Source: Candidatus Ozemibacter sibiricus (lineage in GTDB: Bacteria > Muiribacteriota > Ozemobacteria > Ozemobacterales > Ozemobacteraceae). Taken from it: 64,000 bases of DNA. Of the stretch, positions 1 through 9,929 are shown piece after piece (the first letter of the stretch is position 1; every line of letters begins with the position of its first letter). The notes below the pieces were generated by a model. That model saw nothing but the letters and a program-made list of their open reading frames with translations, searched no databases and was not told the origin of the DNA. Made by a program: the position numbers and the translations under genes. The DNA is taken from the NCBI GenBank assembly GCA_003327425.1, contig QOQW01000027.1:1-64000 (forward strand), read 5' to 3'.

Positions 1-38
1 TCCTTCTTGGATGCTGGCACATACTCGGGGCCAACCAT
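1..38 (-). CDS. 5' end of an unidentified gene, cut by the window edge
   Basis: Only twelve codons are visible: an ATG at 38 reading leftwards off the window (MVGPEYVPASKK). The start is supported by AGGAGG five bases upstream on the minus strand. The gene lies downstream of, and on the same strand as, the HEAT protein that ends at 202, so it could be co-transcribed with it. Too little sequence remains to suggest a function. Confidence 0.5.
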   Translation of the reverse strand, partial: MVGPEYVPASKK

Positions 39-201
39 ATACTCCTCCTCGGGGCGATTCCCCGATGAAGGTACTGGTGTTCTGGCCGAAAGTTTTCAAG
101 TTTCATCTGTAGGGTTGCTAGAGTGTCCCAAGGTTACACCTTTTCGATGCTGGAGTGCATCTACAGCATCTTCTGTCTGCTTACGTCCGAAGATTCCATC
201 T

Positions 202-2655
202 TCAACGCAAAAAGAAGAACCACAGCACTCCCAGCATGCCCAGGCCGATGGCGACGCCCTGCAGGATCGCCTCACGCAGGTCGAAATCGTCGGGGGCCGG
301 GGAAGGAGCGGCGGGCGGAGCTCCAGGGGGTCGGGCGATCGGCACCGAGGCCGGCCACGAGGTGACGGGCGCTGGCGCGGCGGCGACAGGCGCCACCGGG
401 CGCCGGGACCGGGCGTACGGCGGCGGAGCGGCCTTACGAGCCTGCGTTTCCTCCCACCGGTTCGGGAAGGTCTCGAGCAGGCGGGCCAGGGCGTCCGGCG
501 CCATCAATTGCAAGTCGCGAATCTGGGCCTGCACGGCCTCGCTGGCCGCCTGCACCTGGGCGGCGGTTTCGCCGGTGAAACATTTCGACAACCGGAACAG
601 CAGGAACAGATTGTCGGGGTCGGGATGGCTTTTGAACAGGGTCAGCACCGTCTCGAGCACGCCAGGATCGCGCGTCGTCTCGAGATGGTCGACCAACGGC
701 TCGCGCACCAGCGCGAAATCGAAGCTCATCAGACAGGCCGTGGCCGAACTCTTGTGACGAGGATTGGGACTCTTGAGGAGGGCGATCACCAGCGACACGG
801 CCTGTTCGGGATCGTGCGCCGACAGCACCTTCATCGCCGCCAGGCGCACTTTCAGACTGGGCGAGGCATGGAAGGTTCCCAGCATCGGAATGATCTTCTC
901 GGCGTCGAACAAGCCCAGATACTCGAGGGCGGCGGCGACCAGCCCTTCTTCCTTGCTATGAAGCCACGGCGTGGCCTGGGCGACGAAGTCGCCGATCCCC
1001 AGACGGGTGGCTGCCCGCAAAGCCGCCTCGCGGACCGTTTTATCGACCTGGGCACCGATCAGAAGAGAGCGCAGGAGGTGGGAAACGGAGACCCCCTCAG
1101 CCTCGGCCAGCTCATCGAGGCGGGCGATCTGTTGTTCCGTCGGCAAAGCGGCGAATCGTGCCGGGTCGATAGGGGCGGCTCGGCTCTCCGAGAGGGGCGG
1201 ACCGGAGGGGGTGGGAGGGGGCGTTGGCGCCTCCAGAGAGGAAGCGTCGGCGGGCGGGCGAGACAGAGGCCCCGGCGGGGCAAGGGCGGCCGGCGAGACT
1301 GGCCCTTCCGGCGCTGGCGCCGACGCAGGAGCGGCGGGGGCACCCTGGTTCCGAGCACGCGGCGTTGGGGCAGCAGCCGCGGGTGGGGCCGGCTTCGAGG
1401 CAAGCACCGACGGCGACGGCTGGCTGGGAAGATCGACCAGGTCGGGCAGGACCATCCGCTCTTCGGAGGGGGCCCCGCCGCCCCCGATGGTCGGGGAGGC
1501 CGGCGGGGTCGAGCAGGTCGAGACGGTCGGAGCGGAGGGGCGAGCGGGAGGAGGAGTCGGCAGGGCCCCACGCTCTCCTTCGTCAGCCTGGACAGACAAG
1601 GCGATCTGCCGCCGTCGCGCGGCTTCACGCTCAGCGACGGCTTGTTTGATGCGGGCCAGCCAGGCCGGAAAGGCATCGCCCAGGATCTCTGAATCCTTGA
1701 TGGCCTGGCAGGCCCCGGTGAAGATCTTCTTGAGCAGGGGGGCGCGCGCCGCATCGGCCCGCATCAGCAGTTCAAGCAGGCGGAAGGGGACATCGGGATC
1801 GGGATTGACCTGGACGATCAGCCCTGCCTTCTCGATCACATCGGGATCGCGAGCCACCGCCAGGCAGTTGAGCAGCGGCCCGCGCGTGATCTCGAAGGGC
1901 AGAACCACCGCCACCCGCAGCATGGCCTGCCGCCGCAGGGGGTCGATGCTGCGCAGCCCGGCATCGAGGTAGCCGCGCGCTTCCTCGGGGTCGAACCCGG
2001 CCAGCGCCTTCACCGCGCCGGCCACGACGCGCGGATCGGGGTCCTGCAGCAGGCGGGGCAGATAGTCGGTCAGTCGCCGCGGGTCGCGCCCGCCCACCGT
2101 CTCGATCGCCCCGCACCGGATGGCGATGAACGGACTGTCGATCAGGGCCAGCACCGGATCGAGCCGGTCCTGGGGCCAGAACCGGCCGAAGGTGCGCAGC
2201 ATCATCGAGATCAGGGCGTGGTTGGTCTCCTGCGGCAGGGCTTCGACCGCCCAGGGGAGCGCCGCTCGCACCTGCGCGGGCGACAGGCGCAGCAACGCGG
2301 CAATGCGGTCGCTGGCCGTTCCGCTGCGCAAAAGAGCCACCGGATCTGCCTCGACCGGCGCAGCAGACGTCCCTGAGTTGGAGGCCGCCAGGCTTCCCAC
2401 CGGCGGCTCCAGACGCGAACGCACCGCTTCGAGCGCGTGGGCGATCAGACAGACGCATTCGTCATCCTGTTCGGTGGCCTGCATCCGCTCGAGGGCCGCC
2501 AGCAATTCCCGGCTGCGCCCATGCGCAATGGCCTGCTCGAGCGCGAACAGCCGGAAGCTCTTGACCGGCGCTTCGAGGTCGGCCAGGATCGTCTGGTCGG
2601 GGCCAGCCAGGGGCGCTATCTGATTCGTTCCCTCGGGACTCAAAACATCCTCCAC
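202..2655 (-). CDS. HEAT-repeat protein with C-terminal membrane anchor (paralogue of 30569-33100)
   Basis: This 817-residue protein is built of HEAT-like helical repeats in two blocks, about residues 40-330 and 500-720, separated by a long Pro/Ala/Ser-rich and probably disordered linker (about 340-500). The last 20 or so residues are a single hydrophobic helix ([16 protein letters not shown]) ending in Arg, so it looks tail-anchored with the repeats in the cytoplasm. The start is GTG at 2655; the nearby ATG at 2648 reads straight into a stop. The N-terminus ([11 protein letters not shown], then a DDEC..HALEAVR patch) matches the HEAT protein at 30569-33100, as does the phrase NPDPD plus RLLELL, so the two are paralogues. 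HEAT scaffolds usually bind other proteins; the partner is unknown. No catalytic motif was seen. Confidence 0.85.
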   Translation of the reverse strand: MEDVLSPEGTNQIAPLAGPDQTILADLEAPVKSFRLFALEQAIAHGRSRELLAALERMQATEQDDECVCLIAHALEAVRSRLEPPVGSLAASNSGTSAAPVEADPVALLRSGTASDRIAALLRLSPAQVRAALPWAVEALPQETNHALISMMLRTFGRFWPQDRLDPVLALIDSPFIAIRCGAIETVGGRDPRRLTDYLPRLLQDPDPRVVAGAVKALAGFDPEEARGYLDAGLRSIDPLRRQAMLRVAVVLPFEITRGPLLNCLAVARDPDVIEKAGLIVQVNPDPDVPFRLLELLMRADAARAPLLKKIFTGACQAIKDSEILGDAFPAWLARIKQAVAEREAARRRQIALSVQADEGERGALPTPPPARPSAPTVSTCSTPPASPTIGGGGAPSEERMVLPDLVDLPSQPSPSVLASKPAPPAAAAPTPRARNQGAPAAPASAPAPEGPVSPAALAPPGPLSRPPADASSLEAPTPPPTPSGPPLSESRAAPIDPARFAALPTEQQIARLDELAEAEGVSVSHLLRSLLIGAQVDKTVREAALRAATRLGIGDFVAQATPWLHSKEEGLVAAALEYLGLFDAEKIIPMLGTFHASPSLKVRLAAMKVLSAHDPEQAVSLVIALLKSPNPRHKSSATACLMSFDFALVREPLVDHLETTRDPGVLETVLTLFKSHPDPDNLFLLFRLSKCFTGETAAQVQAASEAVQAQIRDLQLMAPDALARLLETFPNRWEETQARKAAPPPYARSRRPVAPVAAAPAPVTSWPASVPIARPPGAPPAAPSPAPDDFDLREAILQGVAIGLGMLGVLWFFFLR

Positions 2656-2663
2656 CTCTATGA

Positions 2664-2672
2664 TTTATACCA
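2664..2672 (-). promoter_or_regulatory. Extended -10 promoter of the HEAT gene, possibly leaderless
   Basis: Read on the minus strand the sequence is TGG followed by TATAAA. The GTG start codon follows only eight bases after the -10, with no room for a Shine-Dalgarno site, so the transcript probably begins at or next to the start codon. No good -35 was found. Confidence 0.5.
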
Positions 2673-2939
2673 TGAACGTTCGGGCACGATCGCCCCTTCG
2701 GTCAGAGTGAAGGCAACCCTCGGTAGAGAGATACAGGAAGGGGTCGCCGACTTTTCTCGGAAAGGAATGCCAGGGACCACCGGCCCCTGTACGCCTGGGA
2801 GTCGCAAGCCGAACATGGCGCGCTCGGTCGGCAAGTCAGCCTCTCGCCGAGGCGAAAACGAAGTGCACAGACTGGCCAAGCGGGTTGGTCAGGGTTGGTG
2901 CAGCTCTGACCACCCGCATTTCCAGCGGGATGAAAAGCG

Positions 2940-2948
2940 TGGTAGATT
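2940..2948 (+). promoter_or_regulatory. Extended -10 promoter of cysK
   Basis: TGG followed by TAGATT, giving a predicted transcript start near 2955 and a leader of about 22 bases that carries the cysK ribosome site AGGAGG at 2967-2972. The -35 region is poor. Confidence 0.45.
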
Positions 2949-2976
2949 CCAGGAGAAAACGACGTCAGGAGGCCCC

Positions 2977-3945
<969 letters not shown>

Positions 3946-4782
3946 TCACGGCGAGGCCACGCGAGCCTCGGCCGACTCGCTCACATCGCCCGCCATCGGC
4001 AATGGCGCGAAATCCATGGCCGGTTCTGGAATCAGCGTGGGGCAGTCAAGCCAACCCTGGCCGCGACAGCGCGGGCAAGGATGCCAGGTGTCTGGAATCA
4101 GCCCAGTTCCCTGGCAGGATGGACAGGGCCGCTCGACCTTGTCGACCCGGAAGGGCACCCAGGCCGCCGGGGAATAGCGCGCCCAGGCATTGGCCTGACG
4201 GACTTCCAGGACGTAGCGGTGCCCAAGGCACAGGCGGCCTTCATCGAGCCGACCCCGCCCCCCATCGGTGAACGCCCGCGCCCAGACCTCATCGCCGTGA
4301 TCGCGGTCGTAGAGTCTGAACAGGACGGGCGAACCTTCGGCTCGGCAGATGAATTCCGGCTGGAAAGGATCACCGAAGACGACGGGGTCGGTCGGCGCGG
4401 GCAGCGGCGGGGGCAGGGGGGTTCCGGCAGCACCCTTCGTCAACCTGATGGAAACAGTTCCTTTGGTGGGTCGCTCGCGCGAGGCGACCAACCGCACCCG
4501 CGCGACATAGACCGTGCGCGACATCGATTCTTCGACGATGCCCAGATCGCCATCGACCGTGATCTGGCGCGCCGTGAAGACCACGCCGGCCTCGAACTCG
4601 ACCTCGGGCAGAACGAAGACGAACTCGTAGGTACGGCTGCGAGCGCCCGCCGGCAGTTCGAGGTACGACTGGCTGGCCACCTCGCCGGTGTCGCTGGCGG
4701 CACGGGCGTGGACCTCCCCGACGAGCCAGAGACAGAACACGATCAGGTACAGGCAGAGCGAACCAAGAAACCGCAGGGTCAT
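3946..4782 (-). CDS. Secreted or membrane-anchored protein with a DnaJ-type zinc motif pair
   Basis: This 278-residue protein starts with a Sec-type signal or anchor (residues 1-30, very hydrophobic up to GEVHARA). A mid-region that looks beta-rich follows, with a Pro-rich stretch near residue 145. Towards the C-terminus are two motifs, CPSCQGTG and CPRCRGQG, spaced as in one DnaJ zinc centre; there is no J domain. ATG 4782 is chosen over an ATG nine codons upstream because AGGAGG (4788-4793) precedes it by five bases. The related architecture at 54910-56415 carries sixteen such motifs, so the window has at least two members of an exported zinc-motif group. Function not recognised. Confidence 0.7.
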   Translation of the reverse strand: MTLRFLGSLCLYLIVFCLWLVGEVHARAASDTGEVASQSYLELPAGARSRTYEFVFVLPEVEFEAGVVFTARQITVDGDLGIVEESMSRTVYVARVRLVASRERPTKGTVSIRLTKGAAGTPLPPPLPAPTDPVVFGDPFQPEFICRAEGSPVLFRLYDRDHGDEVWARAFTDGGRGRLDEGRLCLGHRYVLEVRQANAWARYSPAAWVPFRVDKVERPCPSCQGTGLIPDTWHPCPRCRGQGWLDCPTLIPEPAMDFAPLPMAGDVSESAEARVASP

Positions 4783-4901
4783 GGCAACCTCCTCTTCATT
4801 TTGCTGCATAGGTAAGCGAGCTTCACCAAGGAGTCACCGCCCACCCACCTCCCGGGAAAGTTTTTTTTCCAGCGAATTGTCCGGCGATCCCCGGATGAAC
4901 A

Positions 4902-4930
4902 TTGACTTTCCCGGGGTCGGGTCCTATCAT
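4902..4930 (+). promoter_or_regulatory. Sigma-70-type promoter of leuS
   Basis: TTGACT (4902-4907), a 17-base spacer, then TATCAT (4925-4930). This is the best -35/-10 pair in the window. Transcription would begin near 4937, leaving a leader of about 29 bases, too short for a T-box or attenuator. Confidence 0.75.
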
Positions 4931-4965
4931 TGGGGGCCGAATCCAACCGCATCCGGGAGGCAGCC

Positions 4966-7431
4966 ATGGCCGACAAGTATGATTTTCGCTCCATCCAGGA
5001 GAAGTGGCATCCGATCTGGGACGAGCGGGGCCTCTACAAGACCCGCGAGGATCCTGGCCGCCCCAAGTTCTATTGCCTCGACTTCTTCCCGTATCCGTCG
5101 GGCAGCGGGCTGTCGGTCGGCCACCTCCGCAACTACATTCCCACCGATGTCATCAGCCGCATGAAGCGGATGCAGGGATTCAACGTGCTGCACCCCATGG
5201 GCTGGGACGCCTTCGGCCTGCCGGCTGAGAACTACGCCATCCAGCAAGGGGTCCACCCCGCCGAGACGACGGCGCGCAACGCCGCCAACTACCGCCGGCA
5301 ACTGACGCTCGTCGAGTGCTCCTACGACTGGGATCGCGAGATCAATTCGACCGATCCCGAATACTACCGCTGGACGCAATGGTTCTTTCTGCTGCTCTAC
5401 CGGCGGGGCCTGGCCTATCAGGCGACCGGGGCCCAGTGGTGGTGCCCGAGCTGCCGCACCATCCTGGCCAATGAACAGGTCGAACAGGGCACCTGCTGGC
5501 GGTGCGACAGCACGGTCGAGAAGAAAGATCTCAAGCAGTGGTATTTCCGCATCACGGCGTATGCCGACCGGTTGCTCGAAGATCTGAAGACGGTCGATTG
5601 GCCCGAGAAGATCAAGAAGATGCAGGAAAACTGGATCGGTCGGCGCACCGGCACCGAGGTCGTCTTCAAAGCGCTCGATCCCAACGGCGCCGGCGAATTC
5701 GACATTCCCATCTTCACCACCCGCATCGATACCATTTTCGGGGTCACCTTCCTGACCCTGGCTCCCGAGCATCCGCTGGTCGAGAAGCTGACCCATCCCT
5801 CGCGCCGCGCCGAGGTGCAGGACTACATCGCCGCGGCCCGCCGCAAGAGCGAGATCGACCGGCTCTCGACCGAGAAAGAGAAGACCGGCGTGCCGCTGGG
5901 CAGCTTCGCCATCAACCCCTTCAACGGGGCCCGGGTGCCGATCTACATCGGCGACTACGTGCTCGTCAGCTACGGCACCGGCGCGGTCATGGCCGTGCCG
6001 GCCCATGATGAGCGCGACTTCGCCTTCGCCCGCAAGTATGGTCTGCCCATCGTCGAGGTCATCACGCCGGCCGGCGTCAAGCAGGGTTCGTTGTCGGCGG
6101 CCTACGCCGAGTACGGCGTGCTGGTCGATTCGGGCGAGTTCTCGGGCTTGACGTCGGGCGAGGCCATCGAACGGATGACCGCGTGGGTCGAGCAGCGCCA
6201 ACTGGGCGCCCGCCGGGTCAATTACAAGTTCCGCGACTGGCTGATCTCTCGGCAGCGCTACTGGGGCGCGCCGATCCCGATCATCCACTGCGCCGACTGC
6301 GGGGCGGTGCCCGTGCCCGAGCACGAGCTGCCGGTTAAACTACCGGTCATCAAGGAATTCAAACCGGCCGAAGATGGGCGTTCCCCCCTCGCTCGGGTCG
6401 AGAGCTGGGTCAATACGACCTGTCCGACTTGCGGCAAGCCGGCTCGCCGGGAAACCGACACCATGGACGGTTTCGCCTGCTCGTCGTGGTATTTCCTGCG
6501 CTTCGTCGACCCCAAGCTCACGACCGCCCCCTTCGATCAGGCCCGGGTCGCCGCCTGGCTACCCGTCGATCTCTATGTCGGCGGCGCCGAGCACGCGGTC
6601 ATGCACCTGCTCTACGCCCGCTTCTGGACGAAGGTGATGCAGGACGAAGGGCTGGTGCCCTTCAGCGAACCGTTCGCCAAGCTGCGCAACCAGGGCATGA
6701 TGCTGGCCGCCGATGGCCAGAAGATGAGCAAATCGAAGGGCAACGTCATCACTCCCGACGAGATGGTCGAGAAATACGGGGCCGACACGCTGCGGGCCTT
6801 CATCCTGTTCCTGGGCGCCTTCGAACTCGAGGTCGCCTGGTCCGATGAAGGCATTCGCGGGATGCACCGCTTCATCAACCGCGTCTGGGATCTCGTCCAG
6901 GAGTTTCCGGGCGACCAGTACACCTCGCTGGGAGCCGAAGCGGTGGAATTGCACCGGCTGATCCACAAGACGGTCAAAGCGGTCACCACCGACATCGACA
7001 ACTTCAGCTTCAACACCGCCCTCGCCCGCCTGATGGAGTTCTCGAACACCCTCGCCGACCTGTCGAAGCACGGACCGCTGACCAAATCGGCCTTGTGGCG
7101 GGAGGCGATCCGCACCTTCCTCAAGCTGCTGGCCCCGATCACTCCCTTCCTGGCCGAAGAGCTGTGGCAGCGCATCGGCGAGAAAGGCTCGGTGCATGAG
7201 CAGCCCTGGCCGACCTGGGACGAACGCGCCTTCGTCGAGACCGAGATCACCCTGCCGGTGCAGGTCAACGGCAAGCTCCGCGATCAGGTCACCGTGCCCG
7301 TCAACCTGACCGATGACGAGATTCGCGCCAAGGTTCTCGAGAGCGAGAAAGTTCGCAAGTGGGTCGAGGGCAAGCAGATCGTGAAGTTCATCCACGTGCC
7401 CAAGCGGATGGTGAGCTTCGTCGTCAAGTAG
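4966..7431 (+). CDS. leuS: Leucyl-tRNA synthetase
   Basis: This class I synthetase charges tRNA-Leu with leucine. The 821-residue protein has the N-terminal Rossmann half with PYPSGSGL and the GWDAFGLPAENYAIQ block. Next come a zinc-type CxxC pair (CPSC and CWRC), a CP1 editing domain (HDERDFAFARKYGLPI), the KMSKSKGN loop near residue 589, and an anticodon-binding C-terminal part. The signature normally read HxGH is SVGH here, so the first His is replaced by Ser. ATG 4966 is preferred to an upstream ATG at 4930 because GGGAGG (4955-4960) stands five bases before it. The gene is monocistronic as far as can be seen. Confidence 0.97.
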   Translation: MADKYDFRSIQEKWHPIWDERGLYKTREDPGRPKFYCLDFFPYPSGSGLSVGHLRNYIPTDVISRMKRMQGFNVLHPMGWDAFGLPAENYAIQQGVHPAETTARNAANYRRQLTLVECSYDWDREINSTDPEYYRWTQWFFLLLYRRGLAYQATGAQWWCPSCRTILANEQVEQGTCWRCDSTVEKKDLKQWYFRITAYADRLLEDLKTVDWPEKIKKMQENWIGRRTGTEVVFKALDPNGAGEFDIPIFTTRIDTIFGVTFLTLAPEHPLVEKLTHPSRRAEVQDYIAAARRKSEIDRLSTEKEKTGVPLGSFAINPFNGARVPIYIGDYVLVSYGTGAVMAVPAHDERDFAFARKYGLPIVEVITPAGVKQGSLSAAYAEYGVLVDSGEFSGLTSGEAIERMTAWVEQRQLGARRVNYKFRDWLISRQRYWGAPIPIIHCADCGAVPVPEHELPVKLPVIKEFKPAEDGRSPLARVESWVNTTCPTCGKPARRETDTMDGFACSSWYFLRFVDPKLTTAPFDQARVAAWLPVDLYVGGAEHAVMHLLYARFWTKVMQDEGLVPFSEPFAKLRNQGMMLAADGQKMSKSKGNVITPDEMVEKYGADTLRAFILFLGAFELEVAWSDEGIRGMHRFINRVWDLVQEFPGDQYTSLGAEAVELHRLIHKTVKAVTTDIDNFSFNTALARLMEFSNTLADLSKHGPLTKSALWREAIRTFLKLLAPITPFLAEELWQRIGEKGSVHEQPWPTWDERAFVETEITLPVQVNGKLRDQVTVPVNLTDDEIRAKVLESEKVRKWVEGKQIVKFIHVPKRMVSFVVK

Positions 7432-7554
7432 TCCCACCCATCGACCTTCGGAAGGGGCCGGGAGCCTGCCATGCGACCCGGCGGGAGATTTTCCCCCACC
7501 GCAGGGCAGGGTTGTCGCGTCCCATTTTCCCTGATTCCATGGTGGTCGGTTTCG

Positions 7555-7563
7555 TGATACTGT
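7555..7563 (+). promoter_or_regulatory. Extended -10 candidate for the membrane-protein operon
   Basis: TGA followed by TACTGT, about 40 bases before the TTG start at 7606. There is no clear -35. It is consistent with the extended -10 pattern seen at other genes in the window. Confidence 0.35.
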
Positions 7564-7605
7564 GAAGAAACCCTGAAACCTCACAGAAACTGTTCTGGAG
7601 GCAGC

Positions 7606-8412
7606 TTGAAACACCTGATCAAGGAAGCCGGCATCAAGGTCGCCCTCCTGGCGGTGGGGTTGCTGGCCTTGCTGGGAGTGACCGGCGAAATCGTCTGTTC
7701 GGTGGGCCAGACCGGCGGCGTGCACGTCCTTCACGTCGAGGTGGCGACGCCGCGGTTGGCGCCGCTGGTGGTGAACATGCTGGCCTGGGATCTGCTGCTC
7801 GTTCTGTTCGCCCTGGCCGGCCTGACCTCGGACCGGGTGACACGAGCTGGTGCCCGTGGGCGCGCGCTGTTCGGATTGTTCCTGAGCCTGGCCTTATGGC
7901 GGGTGGTAGCGCGACGCATCTGGGCCTTGGCCACCGATGCGCCGGGTCTAGGAGTGGGAACCACGACGGATGCCCTGACCTGGTGGGTAGTAGCCGTGCT
8001 GATCGCGGTGGTGAAAGAACCGATCGCCCAGACCTTCCAGGAAGAAGACGGCCGACAGGACTGCCCCCTGCTGGCGGTGTTCACCTGGCACCATCGCAAG
8101 GACTGGGTGTTCCCGATGCAGGGGGCGGTGGGGCTGACCCTGACCGCGCTCGGCCTGCCCGAGGCGGTGGCCGAAGACCTGCTGAATCTGACCAAGATCG
8201 GGCTGTTGGGAGGCGCCGCCTGGGCCATCGTGGCTCGCTGCGGGGCTCGCCTGGCCCCGCTGTCAGCGGAGCCAGGCCATTCCGATGATCCGGCGGCGAG
8301 GGCGGCGGCAGAGGCCGGGGCTATTCCTTCGACACCAGGGTTTGCCGGGTCCCCGACCGCCGACCAGATCGGAACGGCCAGCGCCTTCCAGAGAGGGTCG
8401 GCATGTCCTTGA
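7606..8412 (+). CDS. Polytopic membrane protein of unknown function
   Basis: This 268-residue protein has about five or six hydrophobic helices (roughly residues 8-29, 55-76, 85-108, 120-138, 165-185, 195-215) and a hydrophilic Ala/Pro-rich tail. The start is TTG at 7606, supported by GGAGG at 7597-7601 four bases upstream and by the immediate membrane segment. Its last ten bases overlap the next gene, so the two are translationally coupled. It begins a same-strand run that ends with the P-type-ATPase-like gene. I do not recognise the family. Confidence 0.7.
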   Translation: MKHLIKEAGIKVALLAVGLLALLGVTGEIVCSVGQTGGVHVLHVEVATPRLAPLVVNMLAWDLLLVLFALAGLTSDRVTRAGARGRALFGLFLSLALWRVVARRIWALATDAPGLGVGTTTDALTWWVVAVLIAVVKEPIAQTFQEEDGRQDCPLLAVFTWHHRKDWVFPMQGAVGLTLTALGLPEAVAEDLLNLTKIGLLGGAAWAIVARCGARLAPLSAEPGHSDDPAARAAAEAGAIPSTPGFAGSPTADQIGTASAFQRGSACP

Positions 8413-9251
8413 ACGAGATCCTGGGACATCGCTTCTTCGGCCTGTGGTGCCTGCTGCTGGCCTTCGCCCTGCTCGCGGCGCGACCGCGCCCCACCGGGAA
8501 TGGAGGCCCGCAACCTCAGGCCGAAGAAGCAGGAACCCTTGTTCCCGCCTGGGCGATCTGGGCGTTGACCGCGGCCGCGGCCTGGGCCTGGGTGGTGGTG
8601 CTGGCCCGCAGCCTGCCTCCCTGGCGGGTGACGATGACCTGGGGCGCGGAAGGACTGGTGCTGTTCGACTCCCGGGCCCCGCTCTGGGCGGCGGTGGGCG
8701 TGTGGGGGCTGCTCCGGCGCCAGGGGGCGGCGCTCGCCGATCTAGCCCCGTACATGCTGGCGGGGGCCTGGATCGCCGACCCGGGGGCGTTCACCCTGCC
8801 CTGGGTGGCCGGGGGCTACCAGACCTTCGCCCCCGGGGAAGGGCTGCCCAACCTTCTGGTGCTCGCCTTGCCTTTGCTGGTCTGGTTTCGAGGCGCCAAA
8901 CCATCCTCGGCCCGCCTGTCGCCTGGCGACGCCGTTGCGGGGCCCGGCGACATCGAGCTGATCAGCGTGCTGATCGCCGCCTGTTTCTGGGGCCTGCTGC
9001 CGGCCCTGGCGATGGTGATGCTGGCGGCTGGCCCCGGTTGGTCAGGCGAGCCTTCCCCCTCGACGATCGATATCTTTTCCCCGCCGGCCGGGTTGCGACA
9101 GGCCGGGGCGCTGGCCCTGTTCGTCGCCGCTCTGCTCGAGTGGCTGGAGACCTCGACCATCGCCGTGGGCGGGCCGGCAGGCGGGCTCGCGGCGGCGGCC
9201 CTGTTCGCCGTCGGCCGGATTCTGCCGATAGTGGGAAAGATGGTATCCTGA
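8403..9251 (+). CDS. Polytopic membrane protein of unknown function, coupled to the preceding gene
   Basis: This 282-residue protein has six or seven hydrophobic segments (for example residues 10-27, 48-68, 90-105, 115-130, 148-163, 188-210, 240-275) and little else. The start lies inside the end of the upstream gene, a ten-base overlap typical of subunits made in step. It contains a conspicuous PWRVTMTWGAEG stretch that should help in a family search. No catalytic motif was found. It could be a partner subunit of the 7606-8412 product. Confidence 0.7.
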   Translation: MSLNEILGHRFFGLWCLLLAFALLAARPRPTGNGGPQPQAEEAGTLVPAWAIWALTAAAAWAWVVVLARSLPPWRVTMTWGAEGLVLFDSRAPLWAAVGVWGLLRRQGAALADLAPYMLAGAWIADPGAFTLPWVAGGYQTFAPGEGLPNLLVLALPLLVWFRGAKPSSARLSPGDAVAGPGDIELISVLIAACFWGLLPALAMVMLAAGPGWSGEPSPSTIDIFSPPAGLRQAGALALFVAALLEWLETSTIAVGGPAGGLAAAALFAVGRILPIVGKMVS

Positions 9252-9335
9252 TCGGGTGAGACGCGCCGGTCCAGGTCGCGGGGAAGGGTCCCGCCCGCCG
9301 GGTGATCAGCCTAGGGAAGCGGAGGACACAGGCCG

Positions 9336-9911
9336 ATGAGCAGTGTCGCAGTGTATTTCGAGCTGCGCGCCCTGGGGTATTTCTTCCTGATGCTGGCCGA
9401 TCTGGTCTGGCAGTCGGGCGTGTTCCACGCTTTCCTGTGGCTGGGTGCGGCGCTGCTGGTCGGCGTCGTCTTCGTGTTCGCCTTGCTGATTCTGATGCCG
9501 CGCATCGTCGAAGACTACGTCAAGATCTACAACTGGTACATCAACTCCGATTTCTACGTGATCTTCGAAGAGAAGGTCGACGTCCGGCTGGTGTTCAAGG
9601 TGGCCGGCCTGCCGATCATACTCGTGCTGGCCTTGTTCTTCGCCGTCGTCAACATGGTGGTGCGCGCCGCCTACCATCTCGCCGCCAAGCTGAACCTGCT
9701 GCGCTGCGTCAACTGCCACGCCACCATCGAATGGGACGAAGGCACCGTGCTGTGCCACATCTGCGGGAGCGAAGTGACCGGCACCGCCACCAAGACCTGC
9801 CCGGGCTGCCATTTCAAGGCGAATACCGTGCGCTGCCCCTTCTGCGGCTACGTGGTCTTCGTCGAGCTGCTGGGGCAGCACCCGTCCGGCAAAGCCGGCA
9901 AGAAGGCGTGA
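9336..9911 (+). CDS. Membrane protein with C-terminal double zinc ribbon
   Basis: This 191-residue protein has two hydrophobic hairpins (about residues 28-54 and 88-112), then a cytoplasm-sized tail with four CxxC knuckles: CVNC and CHIC form one ribbon, CPGC and CPFC a second. Ribbons of this kind usually bind protein or nucleic acid and hold one Zn each. GGAGG at 9321-9325 supports the ATG. It lies 18 bases before the next membrane protein and probably shares its mRNA. Family not recognised. Confidence 0.75.
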   Translation: MSSVAVYFELRALGYFFLMLADLVWQSGVFHAFLWLGAALLVGVVFVFALLILMPRIVEDYVKIYNWYINSDFYVIFEEKVDVRLVFKVAGLPIILVLALFFAVVNMVVRAAYHLAAKLNLLRCVNCHATIEWDEGTVLCHICGSEVTGTATKTCPGCHFKANTVRCPFCGYVVFVELLGQHPSGKAGKKA

Positions 9912-9929
9912 GGGCATGAGGCGGCCACG

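Larger units (their letters stand above)
2656..2976. other. Divergent intergenic region between HEAT gene and cysK
   Basis: This gap holds the divergent promoters listed separately at 2664-2672 (minus) and 2940-2948 (plus). I found no convincing small gene, tRNA or long hairpin in the rest. Confidence 0.6.

Noticed and set aside
56-70. Small CGGGG/CCCCG inverted repeat near the left edge
   Set aside because: The stem is only about five bases and lies beside the ribosome site of the edge gene; too weak to call a regulatory hairpin.
4861-4868. Run of eight T as a rho-independent terminator
   Set aside because: No plus-strand gene ends just upstream and no stable hairpin precedes it; it lies in the divergent region before leuS.
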